Positions 53,678 to 63,357 of a stretch of 64,000 nt of DNA are shown here, one piece after another (within the stretch, counting starts at the first letter, position 1; each line of letters opens with the position of its first letter). Source of the stretch: Sphingopyxis sp. Root154. GTDB taxonomy: Bacteria; Pseudomonadota; Alphaproteobacteria; Sphingomonadales; Sphingomonadaceae. Location: NCBI RefSeq assembly GCF_001427105.1, contig NZ_LMGI01000003.1:164618-228617 (forward strand), given 5' to 3'. The translations under genes were made by a program, and so were the position numbers. The notes beneath the pieces are model-generated. The model had not been told where the DNA came from. It saw only the letters and a program-made list of their open reading frames with translations, and did no database searches.

Positions 53678-55396
53678 ATGAGCGATTCCGCCGATGACGA
53701 AACCCCGATGCTGGGAATGGACCTGCCCGAGACGGCGCCGCAGCCATCGAGCGGCCCGTACCGCGTCCTTGCCCGCAAATATCGCCCGCAAACTTTCGCC
53801 GAGCTGATCGGGCAGGATGCGATGGTGCGCACGCTGGGCAATGCGATTGCGCGCGACCGGCTCGCGCATGCATTCCTGATGACCGGCGTGCGCGGGGTCG
53901 GCAAGACCTCGACCGCGCGCCTGATCGCGAAGGCATTGAACTGCATCGGCCCCGACGGGCAGGGCGGGCCGACGATCGATCCGTGCGGTGTGTGCGAGCC
54001 CTGCCGTGCGATCACCGAGGGCCGCCATATCGATGTGATCGAAATGGATGCCGCGTCGAACACCGGCGTCGACGATGTGCGCGAGATTATCGAGGCGGTG
54101 CGCTACGCCGCGGTGTCGGCGCGCTACAAGATCTACATCATCGACGAAGTGCACATGCTGTCGCGTAACGCCTTCAATGCGCTCCTGAAAACGCTCGAAG
54201 AGCCGCCGCCGCACGTCAAATTCCTGTTCGCGACGACCGAGGTGAACAAGGTGCCGGTGACGGTGCTGTCGCGCTGCCAGCGCTTCGACCTGCGCCGCAT
54301 CACCCCCGACATGCTCTTCGCGCATTTCAGTTCGATCCTGCAGAAAGAGGGCGTCGAGGCCGAGGCGCCCGCGATCTGGCTGATCGCCAACGCCGCCGAA
54401 GGGTCGGTGCGCGACGGCCTGTCGATCCTCGATCAGGCGATCGCGCATGCCGATCTCGATGGCGGCGGGATGATTAGTGCCGATCAGGTGCGCGTGATGC
54501 TGGGCCTCTCGGACCGTTCGTCGATCGCGCAGTTGATGGCGATGGTCCTCGAAGGCGACCCGGGCGGCGCGATCGACCTCGCGCGGGCGCAATATGCGCT
54601 CGGAATCGAGCCGGTCGCGATGGTGCGCGGGCTCATGGACCTGACGCACGCGATCACGCTCGCCAAAGTGTCGCGCCACGACGACCCCGCGCTGGCCGAG
54701 GCTGACCGCGAACGCATCGGCGACTGGGGGCAAAAGCTCGGTTTTGCGCCGCTCAACCGGCTGTGGCAGTTGCTCCTCAAGGGGCATGACGAGGTGCTGC
54801 GCGCGAACAATCCGCTCGAGCATCTCGAAATGTTGCTGCTCCGCGTGATTTACGCCGCGTCGATGCCCGACCCGGGCGAACTCGCTAAACTGCTCGAAAA
54901 GGGCGGCGTTCCGACGATGCCGCTCGCCGCGCCGACTGCGCCTGCAACGCAAGAAAGCATGACGGCCGAACCGGTGGCTGTCACGGAAGCGCCAGCAATC
55001 GCGAGCGCGGATTCGCCTGCCTCGGCGCTTACCGTCTCACAGATCCATCAGCTCCTCGAAAGCACGGGAAATCATCGGCTTGCGGTCGATGTCTACGATC
55101 ATCTGCGAATCATCGAACTCGAACCGGGCAGCATCGTTTTCGCGCCGGTTCGCGCGCTCGGCGCGTCGTTCGCGCGCGATCTGGGCGACGCGCTGCTCGC
55201 GCAGACCGGCAGCCGTTGGCAGGTGCGGGAAGGCGAGGGCGAAGGACGGCCGAGCCTTGGCCAAATCCGCGCCGCAACACTCGCCGATAATGACGCGCGA
55301 ATCCGCGAGCTGCCGGTGGTGAAGGCCGCCCTGGCCGCTTTTCCCGACGCGAAACTTGAAGAGACCGCCGACAATCGCCATAAGTCCAACCCATGA
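53678..55396 (+). CDS. dnaX: DNA polymerase III subunit gamma/tau
   Basis: 572 residues. Walker A GVRGVGKTS, the zinc-binding Cys set (C in NCIG, CGVCEPC), DEVHMLS and the SRC motif LSRCQRFDLRR define the clamp-loader ATPase; a Pro/Ala/Thr-rich linker near 415-445 leads to the tau C-terminal region. It overlaps ybaB by ATGA, the usual dnaX-ybaB pair. Confidence 0.96.
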   Translation: MSDSADDETPMLGMDLPETAPQPSSGPYRVLARKYRPQTFAELIGQDAMVRTLGNAIARDRLAHAFLMTGVRGVGKTSTARLIAKALNCIGPDGQGGPTIDPCGVCEPCRAITEGRHIDVIEMDAASNTGVDDVREIIEAVRYAAVSARYKIYIIDEVHMLSRNAFNALLKTLEEPPPHVKFLFATTEVNKVPVTVLSRCQRFDLRRITPDMLFAHFSSILQKEGVEAEAPAIWLIANAAEGSVRDGLSILDQAIAHADLDGGGMISADQVRVMLGLSDRSSIAQLMAMVLEGDPGGAIDLARAQYALGIEPVAMVRGLMDLTHAITLAKVSRHDDPALAEADRERIGDWGQKLGFAPLNRLWQLLLKGHDEVLRANNPLEHLEMLLLRVIYAASMPDPGELAKLLEKGGVPTMPLAAPTAPATQESMTAEPVAVTEAPAIASADSPASALTVSQIHQLLESTGNHRLAVDVYDHLRIIELEPGSIVFAPVRALGASFARDLGDALLAQTGSRWQVREGEGEGRPSLGQIRAATLADNDARIRELPVVKAALAAFPDAKLEETADNRHKSNP

Positions 55397-55728
55397 AATC
55401 GATCGAAGAAATGATGAAGGCGGCGCAGGAAGCGGCCGCCACGGTGCAGGCGCAGATGCAGGAGGCGCAGGCGAAGCTCGACAGCGTCGAAGTCGAAGGC
55501 GTCTCGGGCGGCGGTCTGGTGCGGATTCGCGCGAGCGCCAAGGGCCGCATCAAGCAAATCTCGATCGACGACAGCCTGATCGTTCCGTCGGACAAGCAGA
55601 TGCTCGAAGATTTACTCGCCGCCGCGTTCAACGACGCGCGCGAAAAGGCCGATGCGGCGAGCAACGAAGAAATGGGCAAGATGACGAGCGGCCTGCCGCT
55701 CCCCCCGGGCTTCAAGCTGCCATTTTGA
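55393..55728 (+). CDS. ybaB: YbaB/EbfC nucleoid-associated protein
   Basis: 111 residues, full length: helical N-terminus rich in Gln/Ala (AAQEAAATVQAQMQEAQ), beta core GLVRIRASAKGRIKQISID, and LPPGFKLPF at the end. It binds DNA as a dimer. Co-translated with dnaX. Confidence 0.95.
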   Translation: MKSIEEMMKAAQEAAATVQAQMQEAQAKLDSVEVEGVSGGGLVRIRASAKGRIKQISIDDSLIVPSDKQMLEDLLAAAFNDAREKADAASNEEMGKMTSGLPLPPGFKLPF

Positions 55729-55761
55729 GCCAGCTTTGCCCCGCTGTTCAGCGCAGCGACA

Positions 55762-55791
55762 TTGAATGCGTGCCAAGTTACGCCATATTAG
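55762..55791 (+). promoter_or_regulatory. Candidate promoter for lon
   Basis: TTGAAT and TATTAG are separated by 18 bases and lie about 60 bases upstream of the lon start, after the ybaB stop. Heat-shock sigma control is plausible for lon but the spacing suits a housekeeping-type promoter. Confidence 0.38.
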
Positions 55792-55851
55792 CGAAGAACC
55801 ACCTATAAGAAGGGCGGTGCGCCCGGTCGCGGGGCCCGTCCAGGAGCCGTA

Positions 55852-58248
55852 ATGACGCAATCTTATCCTCTTCTTCCGCTTCGTGACATCGTCGTTTTCC
55901 CGCACATGATCGTGCCGCTCTTTGTCGGCCGCGACCGTTCGGTCGCCGCGCTCGAAGCCGCGATGGAATCCGACAAGGAAATCTTCCTCGTCGCGCAGCT
56001 CGATCCGGGCGAGGACGACCCGCAGCGCGACGATCTGTACGACGTCGGCGTGATCGCCACCGTGCTCCAGCTGCTGAAGCTGCCCGACGGCACCGTCCGC
56101 GTGCTCGTCGAGGGCAAGGAACGCGCGAAGCTGCTCGCGCTTACCAACGAAGACAAGGCCGTGATGGCGAGCGTGAAGCCGGTCGGCGACACGATCGACG
56201 ACAGCGTCGACACCGCCGCACTGATGCGCTCGGTGGTCGATCAGTTCGAAAATTACGCCAAGCTCAACAAGAAGATGCCCGCCGAAACCGCGGTGCAGCT
56301 GTCGCAGATCGAGGATGCCTCGCGCCTCGCCGATTCGGTCGCGGGCAACCTCAATATCAAGGTCTCCGACAAGCAGGCGTTGCTCGTCGAGGACGCGCCG
56401 TCGAAGCGGCTCGAAATGGTCTTCGCCTTCATGGAAGGCGAGCTTGGCGTGTTGCAGGTCGAAAAGAAGATCCGTGGCCGCGTGAAGCGCCAGATGGAAA
56501 AGAGCCAGCGCGAATATTATCTCAACGAACAGTTGAAGGCGATCCAGCGCGAGCTTGGCAACGACAATGGCGAGGGCGGCGACGACCTCGCCGAGCTGCA
56601 GCTCAAGATCGACAGCCTCAAAATGTCGAAGGAGGCCAAGGCCAAGGCGCAGGCCGAAATGAAAAAGCTGCGTGCGATGGCGCCGATGTCGGCCGAAGCG
56701 ACCGTTGTGCGCAACTATCTCGACACGCTGATCGGGCTGCCGTGGGGCAAGAAGTCGAAGCTCAAGAAGGATATCGCTAAGGCGCAGGAGGTCCTCGATG
56801 ACGACCATTATGCGCTTGAAAAGGTCAAGGACCGGATCGTCGAATATCTCGCGGTCCAGGCGCGCACCAACAAGCTGAAAGGCCCGATCCTGTGCCTCGT
56901 CGGCCCTCCGGGCGTCGGCAAGACCAGTCTCGGCAAGTCGATCGCCAAGGCGACCGGGCGCGAGTTCATTCGCCAGTCGCTGGGCGGCGTGCGCGACGAG
57001 GCCGAAATCCGCGGCCACCGCCGCACCTATATCGGCTCACTGCCGGGCAAGATCGTGACGAACCTCAAAAAGGCCGGCACGATGAACCCGCTGTTCCTGC
57101 TCGACGAGATCGACAAGCTCGGCCAGGATTTCCGCGGCGATCCGGCTTCGGCGCTGCTCGAGGTGCTCGACCCCGAACAGAATGGCAAGTTCCAGGATCA
57201 TTATCTGGAAGTCGACGTCGACCTCAGCGACATCATGTTCGTCACCACCGCGAACTCGCTGAACCTGCCGCAGGCGCTGCTCGATCGCATGGAAATCATT
57301 CGCCTCGAAGGTTACACCGAGGACGAGAAGGTGGAGATCGCGAAGCTTCACCTGATCGCGAAGCAGGTCGAAGCGCACGGGCTGAAGGCTGGCGAATTCG
57401 AGCTGACCGACGAAGGGCTGCGCGACCTGATCCGCTATTACACCCGCGAAGCGGGCGTGCGTACGCTCGAGCGCGAGATCGCGCGTCTCGCACGCAAGGC
57501 GCTGCGCCGCATTCTTGAAGGCAAGGCGGAAAGCGTCACTGTGACGCCAGACAATCTCTCCGAATTCGCGGGCGTGCGGAAGTTCCGCCACGGCATGGGC
57601 GATCTGGAGGACCAGGTCGGCGCTGTCACGGGACTGGCATGGACTGAGGTCGGCGGCGAATTGCTGACGATCGAAGCCGTCACCGCATCGGGCAAGGGGC
57701 AGGTCCGCACCACCGGCAAGCTCGGCGAAGTGATGACCGAATCGGTGCAGGCGGCGCTGTCGTTCGTGAAAGCGCGCGCGCCGGCCTATGGCATCAAGCC
57801 CAGCCTGTTCGCGCGCAAGGACATCCATATCCACTTGCCCGAAGGCGCGGTGCCAAAGGACGGCCCGTCGGCCGGCGTCGGTATGGTGACCGCGATGATT
57901 TCGACGCTGACCGGGATCGCGGTGCGCCGCGATGTCGCGATGACCGGCGAAGTCACGCTGCGCGGGCGTGTTCTCGCGATCGGCGGGCTCAAGGAAAAGC
58001 TGCTCGCCGCTCTTCGTGGTGGCATCAAGACCGTGCTGATCCCCGAAGAGAATGAGAAAGACCTCGTTGAAATCCCGGCGAATATCACGACCGGATTGAA
58101 GATCATCCCGGTCAGTCACGTCGACGAAGTGCTCGCCGTGGCCTTGGTTTCGCCGGTCGTTCCGATCGAATGGACCGAGGCCGACGAGCTTGCCGCGTCG
58201 CCCCCGGTTCACTCGGGCACCGACCCCGAAACGACGATTCGGCACTGA
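55852..58248 (+). CDS. lon: ATP-dependent protease Lon
   Basis: 798 residues. An N-terminal substrate domain ([20 protein letters not shown]), AAA+ Walker [10 protein letters not shown] near residue 352 and Walker [11 protein letters not shown], and the protease domain with catalytic Ser in [10 protein letters not shown] and the Lys in [13 protein letters not shown] region. It degrades damaged and regulatory proteins in the cytoplasm. AGGAGCC precedes ATG. It is followed by the HU gene, a common order. Confidence 0.98.
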   Translation: MTQSYPLLPLRDIVVFPHMIVPLFVGRDRSVAALEAAMESDKEIFLVAQLDPGEDDPQRDDLYDVGVIATVLQLLKLPDGTVRVLVEGKERAKLLALTNEDKAVMASVKPVGDTIDDSVDTAALMRSVVDQFENYAKLNKKMPAETAVQLSQIEDASRLADSVAGNLNIKVSDKQALLVEDAPSKRLEMVFAFMEGELGVLQVEKKIRGRVKRQMEKSQREYYLNEQLKAIQRELGNDNGEGGDDLAELQLKIDSLKMSKEAKAKAQAEMKKLRAMAPMSAEATVVRNYLDTLIGLPWGKKSKLKKDIAKAQEVLDDDHYALEKVKDRIVEYLAVQARTNKLKGPILCLVGPPGVGKTSLGKSIAKATGREFIRQSLGGVRDEAEIRGHRRTYIGSLPGKIVTNLKKAGTMNPLFLLDEIDKLGQDFRGDPASALLEVLDPEQNGKFQDHYLEVDVDLSDIMFVTTANSLNLPQALLDRMEIIRLEGYTEDEKVEIAKLHLIAKQVEAHGLKAGEFELTDEGLRDLIRYYTREAGVRTLEREIARLARKALRRILEGKAESVTVTPDNLSEFAGVRKFRHGMGDLEDQVGAVTGLAWTEVGGELLTIEAVTASGKGQVRTTGKLGEVMTESVQAALSFVKARAPAYGIKPSLFARKDIHIHLPEGAVPKDGPSAGVGMVTAMISTLTGIAVRRDVAMTGEVTLRGRVLAIGGLKEKLLAALRGGIKTVLIPEENEKDLVEIPANITTGLKIIPVSHVDEVLAVALVSPVVPIEWTEADELAASPPVHSGTDPETTIRH

Positions 58249-58271
58249 GTCATCGCCGCTTGACGGCAATT

Positions 58272-58324
58272 CGCCCCAAATTCGTCGCAAAATCGACGTT
58301 TTGGGGCGTTTTGCGCCCTTTTTT
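58272..58324 (+). terminator. Terminator region between lon and the HU gene
   Basis: Two mutually exclusive hairpins can form. One pairs CGCCCCAAA (58272-58280) with TTTGGGGCG (58300-58308), with CGTCG/CGACG inside. The other pairs GGGCG with CGCCC at 58304-58318 and is followed by six T, the classical terminator form. Confidence 0.75.
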
Positions 58325-58327
58325 GCT

Positions 58328-58357
58328 TTGACAAGGCGGGGTTAAACATCGTTAGTG
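58328..58357 (+). promoter_or_regulatory. Candidate promoter for the HU gene
   Basis: A consensus TTGACA box at 58328 is followed 17-18 bases later by a weak GTTAGTG -10 region, about 65 bases before the HU start codon. Confidence 0.4.
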
Positions 58358-58420
58358 ACGCGCCATGGCTTCGGGCCATGAGAATCATTAAACCAACCAT
58401 ATTGCAGGGGTTCCTTAGGC

Positions 58421-58693
58421 ATGAACAAACAAGACCTGATCGCCGCCGTCGCTGACTCGAGCGGCCTGACCAAGGGTGACGCGAGCAAAGCGGTTGAAGC
58501 CGTGTTCGACGCGATCACCGGTTCGCTGAAGAAGGGCGGCGAAGTCCGTCTCGTTGGCTTCGGCACCTTCGCAGTCAGCAAGCGCAAGGCATCGACCGGC
58601 CGCAACCCGCGCACCGGCGAAACGATGACCATCGCGGCGTCGAACCAGCCGAAGTTCAAGGCCGGCAAGGCCCTCAAGGACGCCGTCAACTAA
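58421..58693 (+). CDS. hupB: DNA-binding protein HU
   Basis: 90 residues, the standard length. MNKQDLIAAVADSSGL at the start and the DNA-binding arm GRNPRTGETMTIAA are intact. It compacts and bends DNA. The gene is preceded by its own candidate promoter and followed by a strong terminator, so it is probably expressed alone at high level. Confidence 0.97.
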   Translation: MNKQDLIAAVADSSGLTKGDASKAVEAVFDAITGSLKKGGEVRLVGFGTFAVSKRKASTGRNPRTGETMTIAASNQPKFKAGKALKDAVN

Positions 58694-58722
58694 GTTGACA
58701 GGCACCTTCTGGTGAAACCATC

Positions 58723-58753
58723 TCGGGCCGTGGCGCAAGCTGCGGCCCGATTT
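58723..58753 (+). terminator. Terminator after the HU gene
   Basis: TCGGGCCG (58723-58730) and CGGCCCGA (58743-58750) form a perfect 8-bp stem followed by TTTGT, 30 bases after the HU stop. Confidence 0.85.
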
Positions 58754-58877
58754 GTATCTGCCCGATGGGATCCATGCGGTTTGTGCGTGAAGATTGAGCA
58801 AATGCCCGTTGCAATCACCGTCGCAGCGGCTATGGACGTCCAGCTTTCGGACGCCGGGCCATCGGTCCGCCCCGATC

Positions 58878-58952
58878 GGGCGCGTAGCTCAGCGGTAGAG
58901 CACACCCTTCACACGGGTGGGGTCACAGGTTCAATCCCTGTCGCGCCCACCA
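58878..58952 (+). tRNA. tRNA-Val (CAC anticodon)
   Basis: 75 bases with an encoded CCA end. Acceptor arms GGGCGCG and CGCGCCC pair fully; D-arm AGCTCAGCGGTAGAGC, anticodon stem CACCC/GGGTG with loop TTCACAC (anticodon CAC), and T-loop GGTTCAATCC are all present. Confidence 0.96.
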
Positions 58953-59039
58953 TGGCTTCTCGGCCATGGCGGAAACCGAAACCGGAGCTGACCCGGCCAT
59001 TCATCGCCTATTCAATGCTGTCGCGTTAGAGAAACGGCC

Positions 59040-59348
59040 ATGATCCGTACATTGACCCTCTCCCTCATCTCCGCGCTGCTATTGTCGGCAGGCGCGCCTG
59101 CGGCTGCCCGCGGTAATCGTGACCAGGACAATCTGCGCGAAGCGGCGGCACAGGGACAGGTCATTCCGCTCAACAAGCTGATCGCCGACGTCCGTTCGCG
59201 CCCGCCGTATAGCGAGATGACCTATCTCGGCGGCCCGCAGTTCGATGCGGGGCGGATGATCTATGCCCTGAAATTCATGGACGGCAATCAGGTGGTGGTC
59301 GTCTATGTCGATGCCCGCACCGGCCGGATCGTGGGACGCAAACCCTGA
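59040..59348 (+). CDS. Periplasmic PepSY-like small protein
   Basis: 102 residues. A signal peptide (ALLLSAGAPAAA-R) is followed by a short domain with the PepSY-like pattern ending VVVYVDARTGRIVG. It is 115 bases upstream of a response regulator/kinase pair, an arrangement seen where such proteins modulate the sensor. Function unproven. Confidence 0.75.
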   Translation: MIRTLTLSLISALLLSAGAPAAARGNRDQDNLREAAAQGQVIPLNKLIADVRSRPPYSEMTYLGGPQFDAGRMIYALKFMDGNQVVVVYVDARTGRIVGRKP

Positions 59349-59358
59349 CATTTCACTA

Positions 59359-59406
59359 GTCCGAATGTTTCGTCGCAACGAGATTTTGCGATGATCGTTC
59401 GGACTT
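59359..59406. repeat. Long interrupted palindrome upstream of the response regulator gene
   Basis: AGTCCGAA at 59359 pairs with TTCGGACT at 59399; inside, TCGTCGCAA (59371) pairs with TTGCGATGA (59387) around a 7-base loop. This gives an extended stem-loop between the PepSY gene and the response regulator gene, with no T-run after it. Confidence 0.55.
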
Positions 59407-59463
59407 GATACACAGTCGAAACATGCGGCCGGGCTGCCCGGTGCGCAACGGAAAGGCGCCTGA

Positions 59464-60126
59464 ATGCGGATTTTGATTGTCGAAGACGAACCCACGCTGG
59501 GCCCGCAGCTGAAGGCGACGCTGGAGGGAGCCGGCTATGCCGTCGATCTCGCGACCGATGGCGAGGATGGCCATTTTCTTGGCTCGACCGAAAATTACGA
59601 CGCGGCGATCCTCGACCTCGGTCTGCCCGAAATCGACGGGCTCACCGTGCTCGACCGCTGGCGCCGTGAAAAGCGTAACTTCCCGGTGCTCGTCCTGACC
59701 GCGCGCGATAGCTGGTCGGACAAGGTGGCGGGGCTCGACGCGGGCGCCGATGACTATCTCGCCAAGCCGTTCCAGACCGAAGAGCTGATCGCCCGCCTGC
59801 GTGCGCTGATCCGCCGCGCCGCGGGCAATGCTTCGAGCGAGCTGATCGCGGGCGCCGTTCGCCTCGACACCCGTTCGGGCCGCGTCACGCTCGCGGGCGA
59901 ACCGGTCAAGCTGACCGCGCAGGAATATAAATTGCTGTCGTATCTGCTGCATCACAAGGGCAAGGTCGTGTCGCGCACCGAGCTGATCGAACATATCTAC
60001 GATCAGGATTTCGACCGCGATTCGAACACGATCGAGGTGTTCGTGACGCGCATCCGCAAGAAATTGGGTGCCGACATCATCACGACGATCCGCGGCCTCG
60101 GCTATCAGCTCGACGATCCGCAGTAA
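59464..60126 (+). CDS. OmpR-family response regulator (FeuP/PhoP-like)
   Basis: 220 residues. Receiver domain with the phosphoacceptor Asp51 (ILDLGLPEIDG) and KPF, then a winged-helix DNA-binding domain (RTELIEHIYDQDFDRDSNTIEVF). The sequence style, including WSDKVAGLDAGADDY, resembles FeuP of rhizobia. It is three bases before the kinase gene. Confidence 0.92.
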   Translation: MRILIVEDEPTLGPQLKATLEGAGYAVDLATDGEDGHFLGSTENYDAAILDLGLPEIDGLTVLDRWRREKRNFPVLVLTARDSWSDKVAGLDAGADDYLAKPFQTEELIARLRALIRRAAGNASSELIAGAVRLDTRSGRVTLAGEPVKLTAQEYKLLSYLLHHKGKVVSRTELIEHIYDQDFDRDSNTIEVFVTRIRKKLGADIITTIRGLGYQLDDPQ

Positions 60127-60129
60127 GCC

Positions 60130-61536
60130 GTGAGCGAGGCCGACGTCGCCCCGGCGGTCGTAGAGGACCCGGACGCGGCGGAAAAACCGGCGGCGCTGAC
60201 CAGCCGCATCACAGGCTCGCTCGCGCGGCGCATGATCGCGATCGCGGCGCTGTGGATTTCGGTGCTGCTGATCGGCGGCGGCTTTGCGCTCGATCGCGTG
60301 CTGACCGGTGCGATCACGCGCAACTTCGATTCGAGCCTCGAATATGTGCTGATCGCGATGATCCGCTCGTCGGAGATCGGTCCCGATGGCGAAGTGCGGC
60401 TGGTCGAGCCGCTCGGCGATCAGCGCTTCCTCGAACCTTATAGCGGCCTTTATTGGCAGATCAGCGGCGGCAATCAGGAGCCCTATCGTTCGCGTTCCTT
60501 ATGGGAACGCTCGCTGAAGGCGCCGACGCCGCATGTCGACAACCAGATCCACACGTACGACAGCAACCAGTTTCCCGATGAGGAACTGCGCGTGCTCGAG
60601 CGCAATGTCATCCTGCCCGGCAGCCAGACCAACTGGCGGTTCCAGATTGCCCAGTCGCGCGAAGCGCTCGACACCCAGAATCGTGCGGTGCGCGCGACGC
60701 TGATTCCCAGCCTGGCGCTGCTCGGCCTCGGCCTCATCATCCTCGCCGCGCTCCAGACCTTTTACGGCCTGTGGCCGCTGCGCCACATTCGCCGCGCGAT
60801 CGCGGCAATGCGCGGCGGGCAGAACCGCCGCGTCGATGCGCCTTTGCCGCTCGAGGTGCAGCCGATGGTCGACGAACTCAACGCGCTGCTCGCGCATAAC
60901 GAAAAACAGGCCGAGGAGGCGCGGCTGCACGCTGGCAATCTCGCACATGCGCTGAAAACCCCGCTGACCGTGCTCGTGAACAGCGCGACGAGCTCGGATA
61001 CGGAACTCGCTGACACCGTGCGGCGCGAGGCGGCGACGATGCAGCGGCAGGTCGACCACCACCTCGCCCGCGCGCGCGCGGTCGGACGGCGCGGCGCGGC
61101 GCAGGCGCGCGCGACCGTTTGGGACAGCGTGAACAGCGTGTCGCGGGCGGTCGCCGCGCTCTATCCCGACGCACGGCTCGATGCGGCCGGCGACAAGACC
61201 GTCGTCGTGCGGGTCGAGCGGCAGGATCTGGACGAACTGGTCGGCAATTTGCTCGAAAACGCGGCCAAATATGGCGGTGGCAGTGTCTTTGTTACCGTCG
61301 GCCGCGAAGGCGGGATGGCGGAAATCCTGATCGAGGACGATGGCGCTGGAATCTCGCCCGACGACCGCGACCGCGTCGTCGACCGCGGCGTTCGCCTCGA
61401 CAGCGGCAAACCGGGGACGGGGCTGGGACTCGCGATCGTGCGCGACGTCGCCGAAATCTATGGCGGCAGCATCGCACTCGAGGAGAGCGAGGATCTCGGC
61501 GGATTGCTCGTGCGGCTGAGGCTACCGGCGGGTTAA
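60130..61536 (+). CDS. Sensor histidine kinase (FeuQ/PhoQ-like)
   Basis: 468 residues. Two membrane helices (around 40-60 and 190-210) enclose a periplasmic sensor region; a HAMP-like linker leads to the H-box AHALKTPLTVL with His273 and an ATPase domain (NLLENAAKYGG, GTGLGLAIVRDVAE). GTG 60130 is the only suitable start after the regulator. Its stop lies in TTAA, shared with the stop of the convergent gene. Confidence 0.9.
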   Translation: MSEADVAPAVVEDPDAAEKPAALTSRITGSLARRMIAIAALWISVLLIGGGFALDRVLTGAITRNFDSSLEYVLIAMIRSSEIGPDGEVRLVEPLGDQRFLEPYSGLYWQISGGNQEPYRSRSLWERSLKAPTPHVDNQIHTYDSNQFPDEELRVLERNVILPGSQTNWRFQIAQSREALDTQNRAVRATLIPSLALLGLGLIILAALQTFYGLWPLRHIRRAIAAMRGGQNRRVDAPLPLEVQPMVDELNALLAHNEKQAEEARLHAGNLAHALKTPLTVLVNSATSSDTELADTVRREAATMQRQVDHHLARARAVGRRGAAQARATVWDSVNSVSRAVAALYPDARLDAAGDKTVVVRVERQDLDELVGNLLENAAKYGGGSVFVTVGREGGMAEILIEDDGAGISPDDRDRVVDRGVRLDSGKPGTGLGLAIVRDVAEIYGGSIALEESEDLGGLLVRLRLPAG

Positions 61537-62273
61537 GGCTCCGAAACCGCTTCGGCCGATTGTTCGGTTGCGGCGGGGTCTTCGGGGGGCTCGCCGAAAT
61601 GGGCAAGCCTGGCCAATGGTGGCTTCCTTGCCATCGCTTTGGCGAACGCGATCAGCGCGCCACGCGAATTAATGCTGCAATAATCGGTCCGCCAGATGTC
61701 CATTTGCAGACCCGTGCGCCTGGCGGACAACGGGCATTCCCTCTGCAAGACGTCGAAGGACTTGATGATCTCCTCTGCGGGCGTGCGTGCCAGAAGCAAA
61801 TAGTCGCTGCCGGGTCGCGTGCCCGATTGAAGAACCCATAATTCGAGCGGTTTGCCGCCGCGTTTCGTATCGCCGATGTGGACGAAGAAGGAGTAGCGGT
61901 AGGCGCTGCGGTCCAGATGGTCCCGATCATGAGCGCTTCGTTCGACGATCGCGCAGTGGAAAACGCCATAGTTGGTCAGCCGCATCCATTCGGGTTCGGC
62001 GTCAGCGTCGGCTGCCTGTTGGATCGTCCAGTCGCCATAGGCGATGCGGCTGAGGCAGCCAAAGTCATCGCCGTCGGTGAAGTTGTACGGTTGAATGTCA
62101 TCGCCAAAACCCCAGAGCGGGGTGTCAGCGTGCACAAGGTCCGAACGCGGTTCGAGGGCTTCGTCATCGCGTGCGGCGGCGAGACCAGGGCAGACCAGCA
62201 GCGCGGCGGCAAGGATAAGCCCAAAGCGATTGATCGTACCGTGGGGGGGCGGCCGTTCGCCAGGACCAATCAC
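61533..62273 (-). CDS. Hypothetical exported protein
   Basis: Up to 246 residues. A hydrophobic segment (FGLILAAALLVCPGLAAA) near the N-terminus looks like a signal peptide; the mature part is acidic, with four conserved-looking Cys (DFGCLSR, VFHCAIV, QRECPLS, DYCSINS) that could form two disulfides. I do not recognise a family. The start is GTG 62273, overlapping the GST stop as GTGA. Confidence 0.72.
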   Translation of the reverse strand: MIGPGERPPPHGTINRFGLILAAALLVCPGLAAARDDEALEPRSDLVHADTPLWGFGDDIQPYNFTDGDDFGCLSRIAYGDWTIQQAADADAEPEWMRLTNYGVFHCAIVERSAHDRDHLDRSAYRYSFFVHIGDTKRGGKPLELWVLQSGTRPGSDYLLLARTPAEEIIKSFDVLQRECPLSARRTGLQMDIWRTDYCSINSRGALIAFAKAMARKPPLARLAHFGEPPEDPAATEQSAEAVSEP

Positions 62274-62965
62274 GTCGCGGTGACTGCCAGCCCGCGTTGT
62301 ACACCCGGCCGCGCGAGACCGGCCTCGAGCCAGCGCTGGACATGCGCAAAGCGGTCGAAGCCAACGATCTCGCGCGCTTCGTAAAAGCCGATCAGGTTAC
62401 GCACCCAGCCGAGCAGCGAGATGTCGGCGATGCTGTAATCGGCGCCCATCACCCATTCGCGCGTCGCCAACCTTTCGTCGAGCACCCCGAGCAGGCGCGC
62501 CGATTCAGCCGCGTAGCGGTCGCGCGGGCGCTTGTCCTCATATTCGCGGCCGGCGAATTTGTGGAAAAAGCCGAGCTGGCCGAACATCGGTCCGACGCCG
62601 CCCATCTGCCACATCACCCACTGGATCGTTTCGTAGCGCGTTGCCGGGTCGGCCGAAAGAAACTGCCCGCTCTTGTCGGCGAGATAGATCAGGATCGCGC
62701 CCGATTCGAACAGCGCGAGCGGCTTTCCGCCCGGGCCTTGCGGATCGTAGATCGCCGGGATCTTGCCATTGGGATTGAGTGCGAGGAAGGCCGGATCATG
62801 GCTCTCGTTCGCCATGATGTCGATCCGGTGCGGTTCATAAGGAAGGCCGGTTTCCTCGAGCATGATGCCCGCCTTCACCCCGTTCGGCGTCGGCGCGGAG
62901 AAAAGCTGGATCCGGTCGGGGTGCTGCGCCCGCCAGCGGGCGAAGATCGGATGGCCCGGGCTCAC
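62270..62965 (-). CDS. Glutathione S-transferase-like protein (YfcG/Ure2-like)
   Basis: 231 residues. FSAPTPNGVKAGIMLEETG is the thioredoxin-fold start typical of the nu-class YfcG/YghU group, whose members reduce disulfides such as organic peroxides or disulfide bonds with glutathione; ESGAILIYLADK follows, then a helical domain. GTG 62965 overlaps the chorismate mutase stop as GTGA, so the long upstream-open frame is not used. Confidence 0.87.
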   Translation of the reverse strand: MSPGHPIFARWRAQHPDRIQLFSAPTPNGVKAGIMLEETGLPYEPHRIDIMANESHDPAFLALNPNGKIPAIYDPQGPGGKPLALFESGAILIYLADKSGQFLSADPATRYETIQWVMWQMGGVGPMFGQLGFFHKFAGREYEDKRPRDRYAAESARLLGVLDERLATREWVMGADYSIADISLLGWVRNLIGFYEAREIVGFDRFAHVQRWLEAGLARPGVQRGLAVTAT

Positions 62966-63249
62966 GCGCTTTGTTCCCGCTTGGCTTGCTGGTGATGGCG
63001 GATCACTTCGTCGATGATGAAGCGCAGGAATTTCTCGGTGAAATCGGGATCGAGGTCGGCATCGCGGGCCAGTTCGCGCAACCGTTCGATCTGGCGTTCC
63101 TCGCGGCCGGGGTCGGCGGGAGGCAGGCCCTCGCGCGCCTTGAGCTCGCCGACCGCCTTGGTCACCTTGAACCGTTCGGCGAGCATATAGACGAGCGCTG
63201 CGTCGATATTGTCGATGCTCTGGCGATAGCGGCTCAGTTGGTCGTCCAT
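62962..63249 (-). CDS. AroQ-type chorismate mutase (2)
   Basis: 95 residues. RYRQSIDNIDAALVYMLAERFKVT and VGELKAREGLPPADPGRE carry the Arg and Lys contacts of AroQ chorismate mutases, which turn chorismate into prephenate on the way to Phe and Tyr. It is the better candidate for the housekeeping enzyme than the protein at 46216. AGAGAGGAAT lies upstream of ATG 63249. First in a leftward unit with the GST and the exported protein. Confidence 0.9.
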   Translation of the reverse strand: MDDQLSRYRQSIDNIDAALVYMLAERFKVTKAVGELKAREGLPPADPGREERQIERLRELARDADLDPDFTEKFLRFIIDEVIRHHQQAKREQSA

Positions 63250-63357
63250 GGGTGCGCGATTCCTCTCTTCTCCGGCACGCTTGGCACCGGCGAGGGGGCA
63301 GTGGCAAGCCGAAAGTCGTTGCAAAATCGTGACTGCGGCGCCAAGGCTCGCCGCGTT

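Noticed and set aside
55612-57018. 468-codon minus-strand open frame opposite lon
   Set aside because: Shadow of the lon gene, which is certain.
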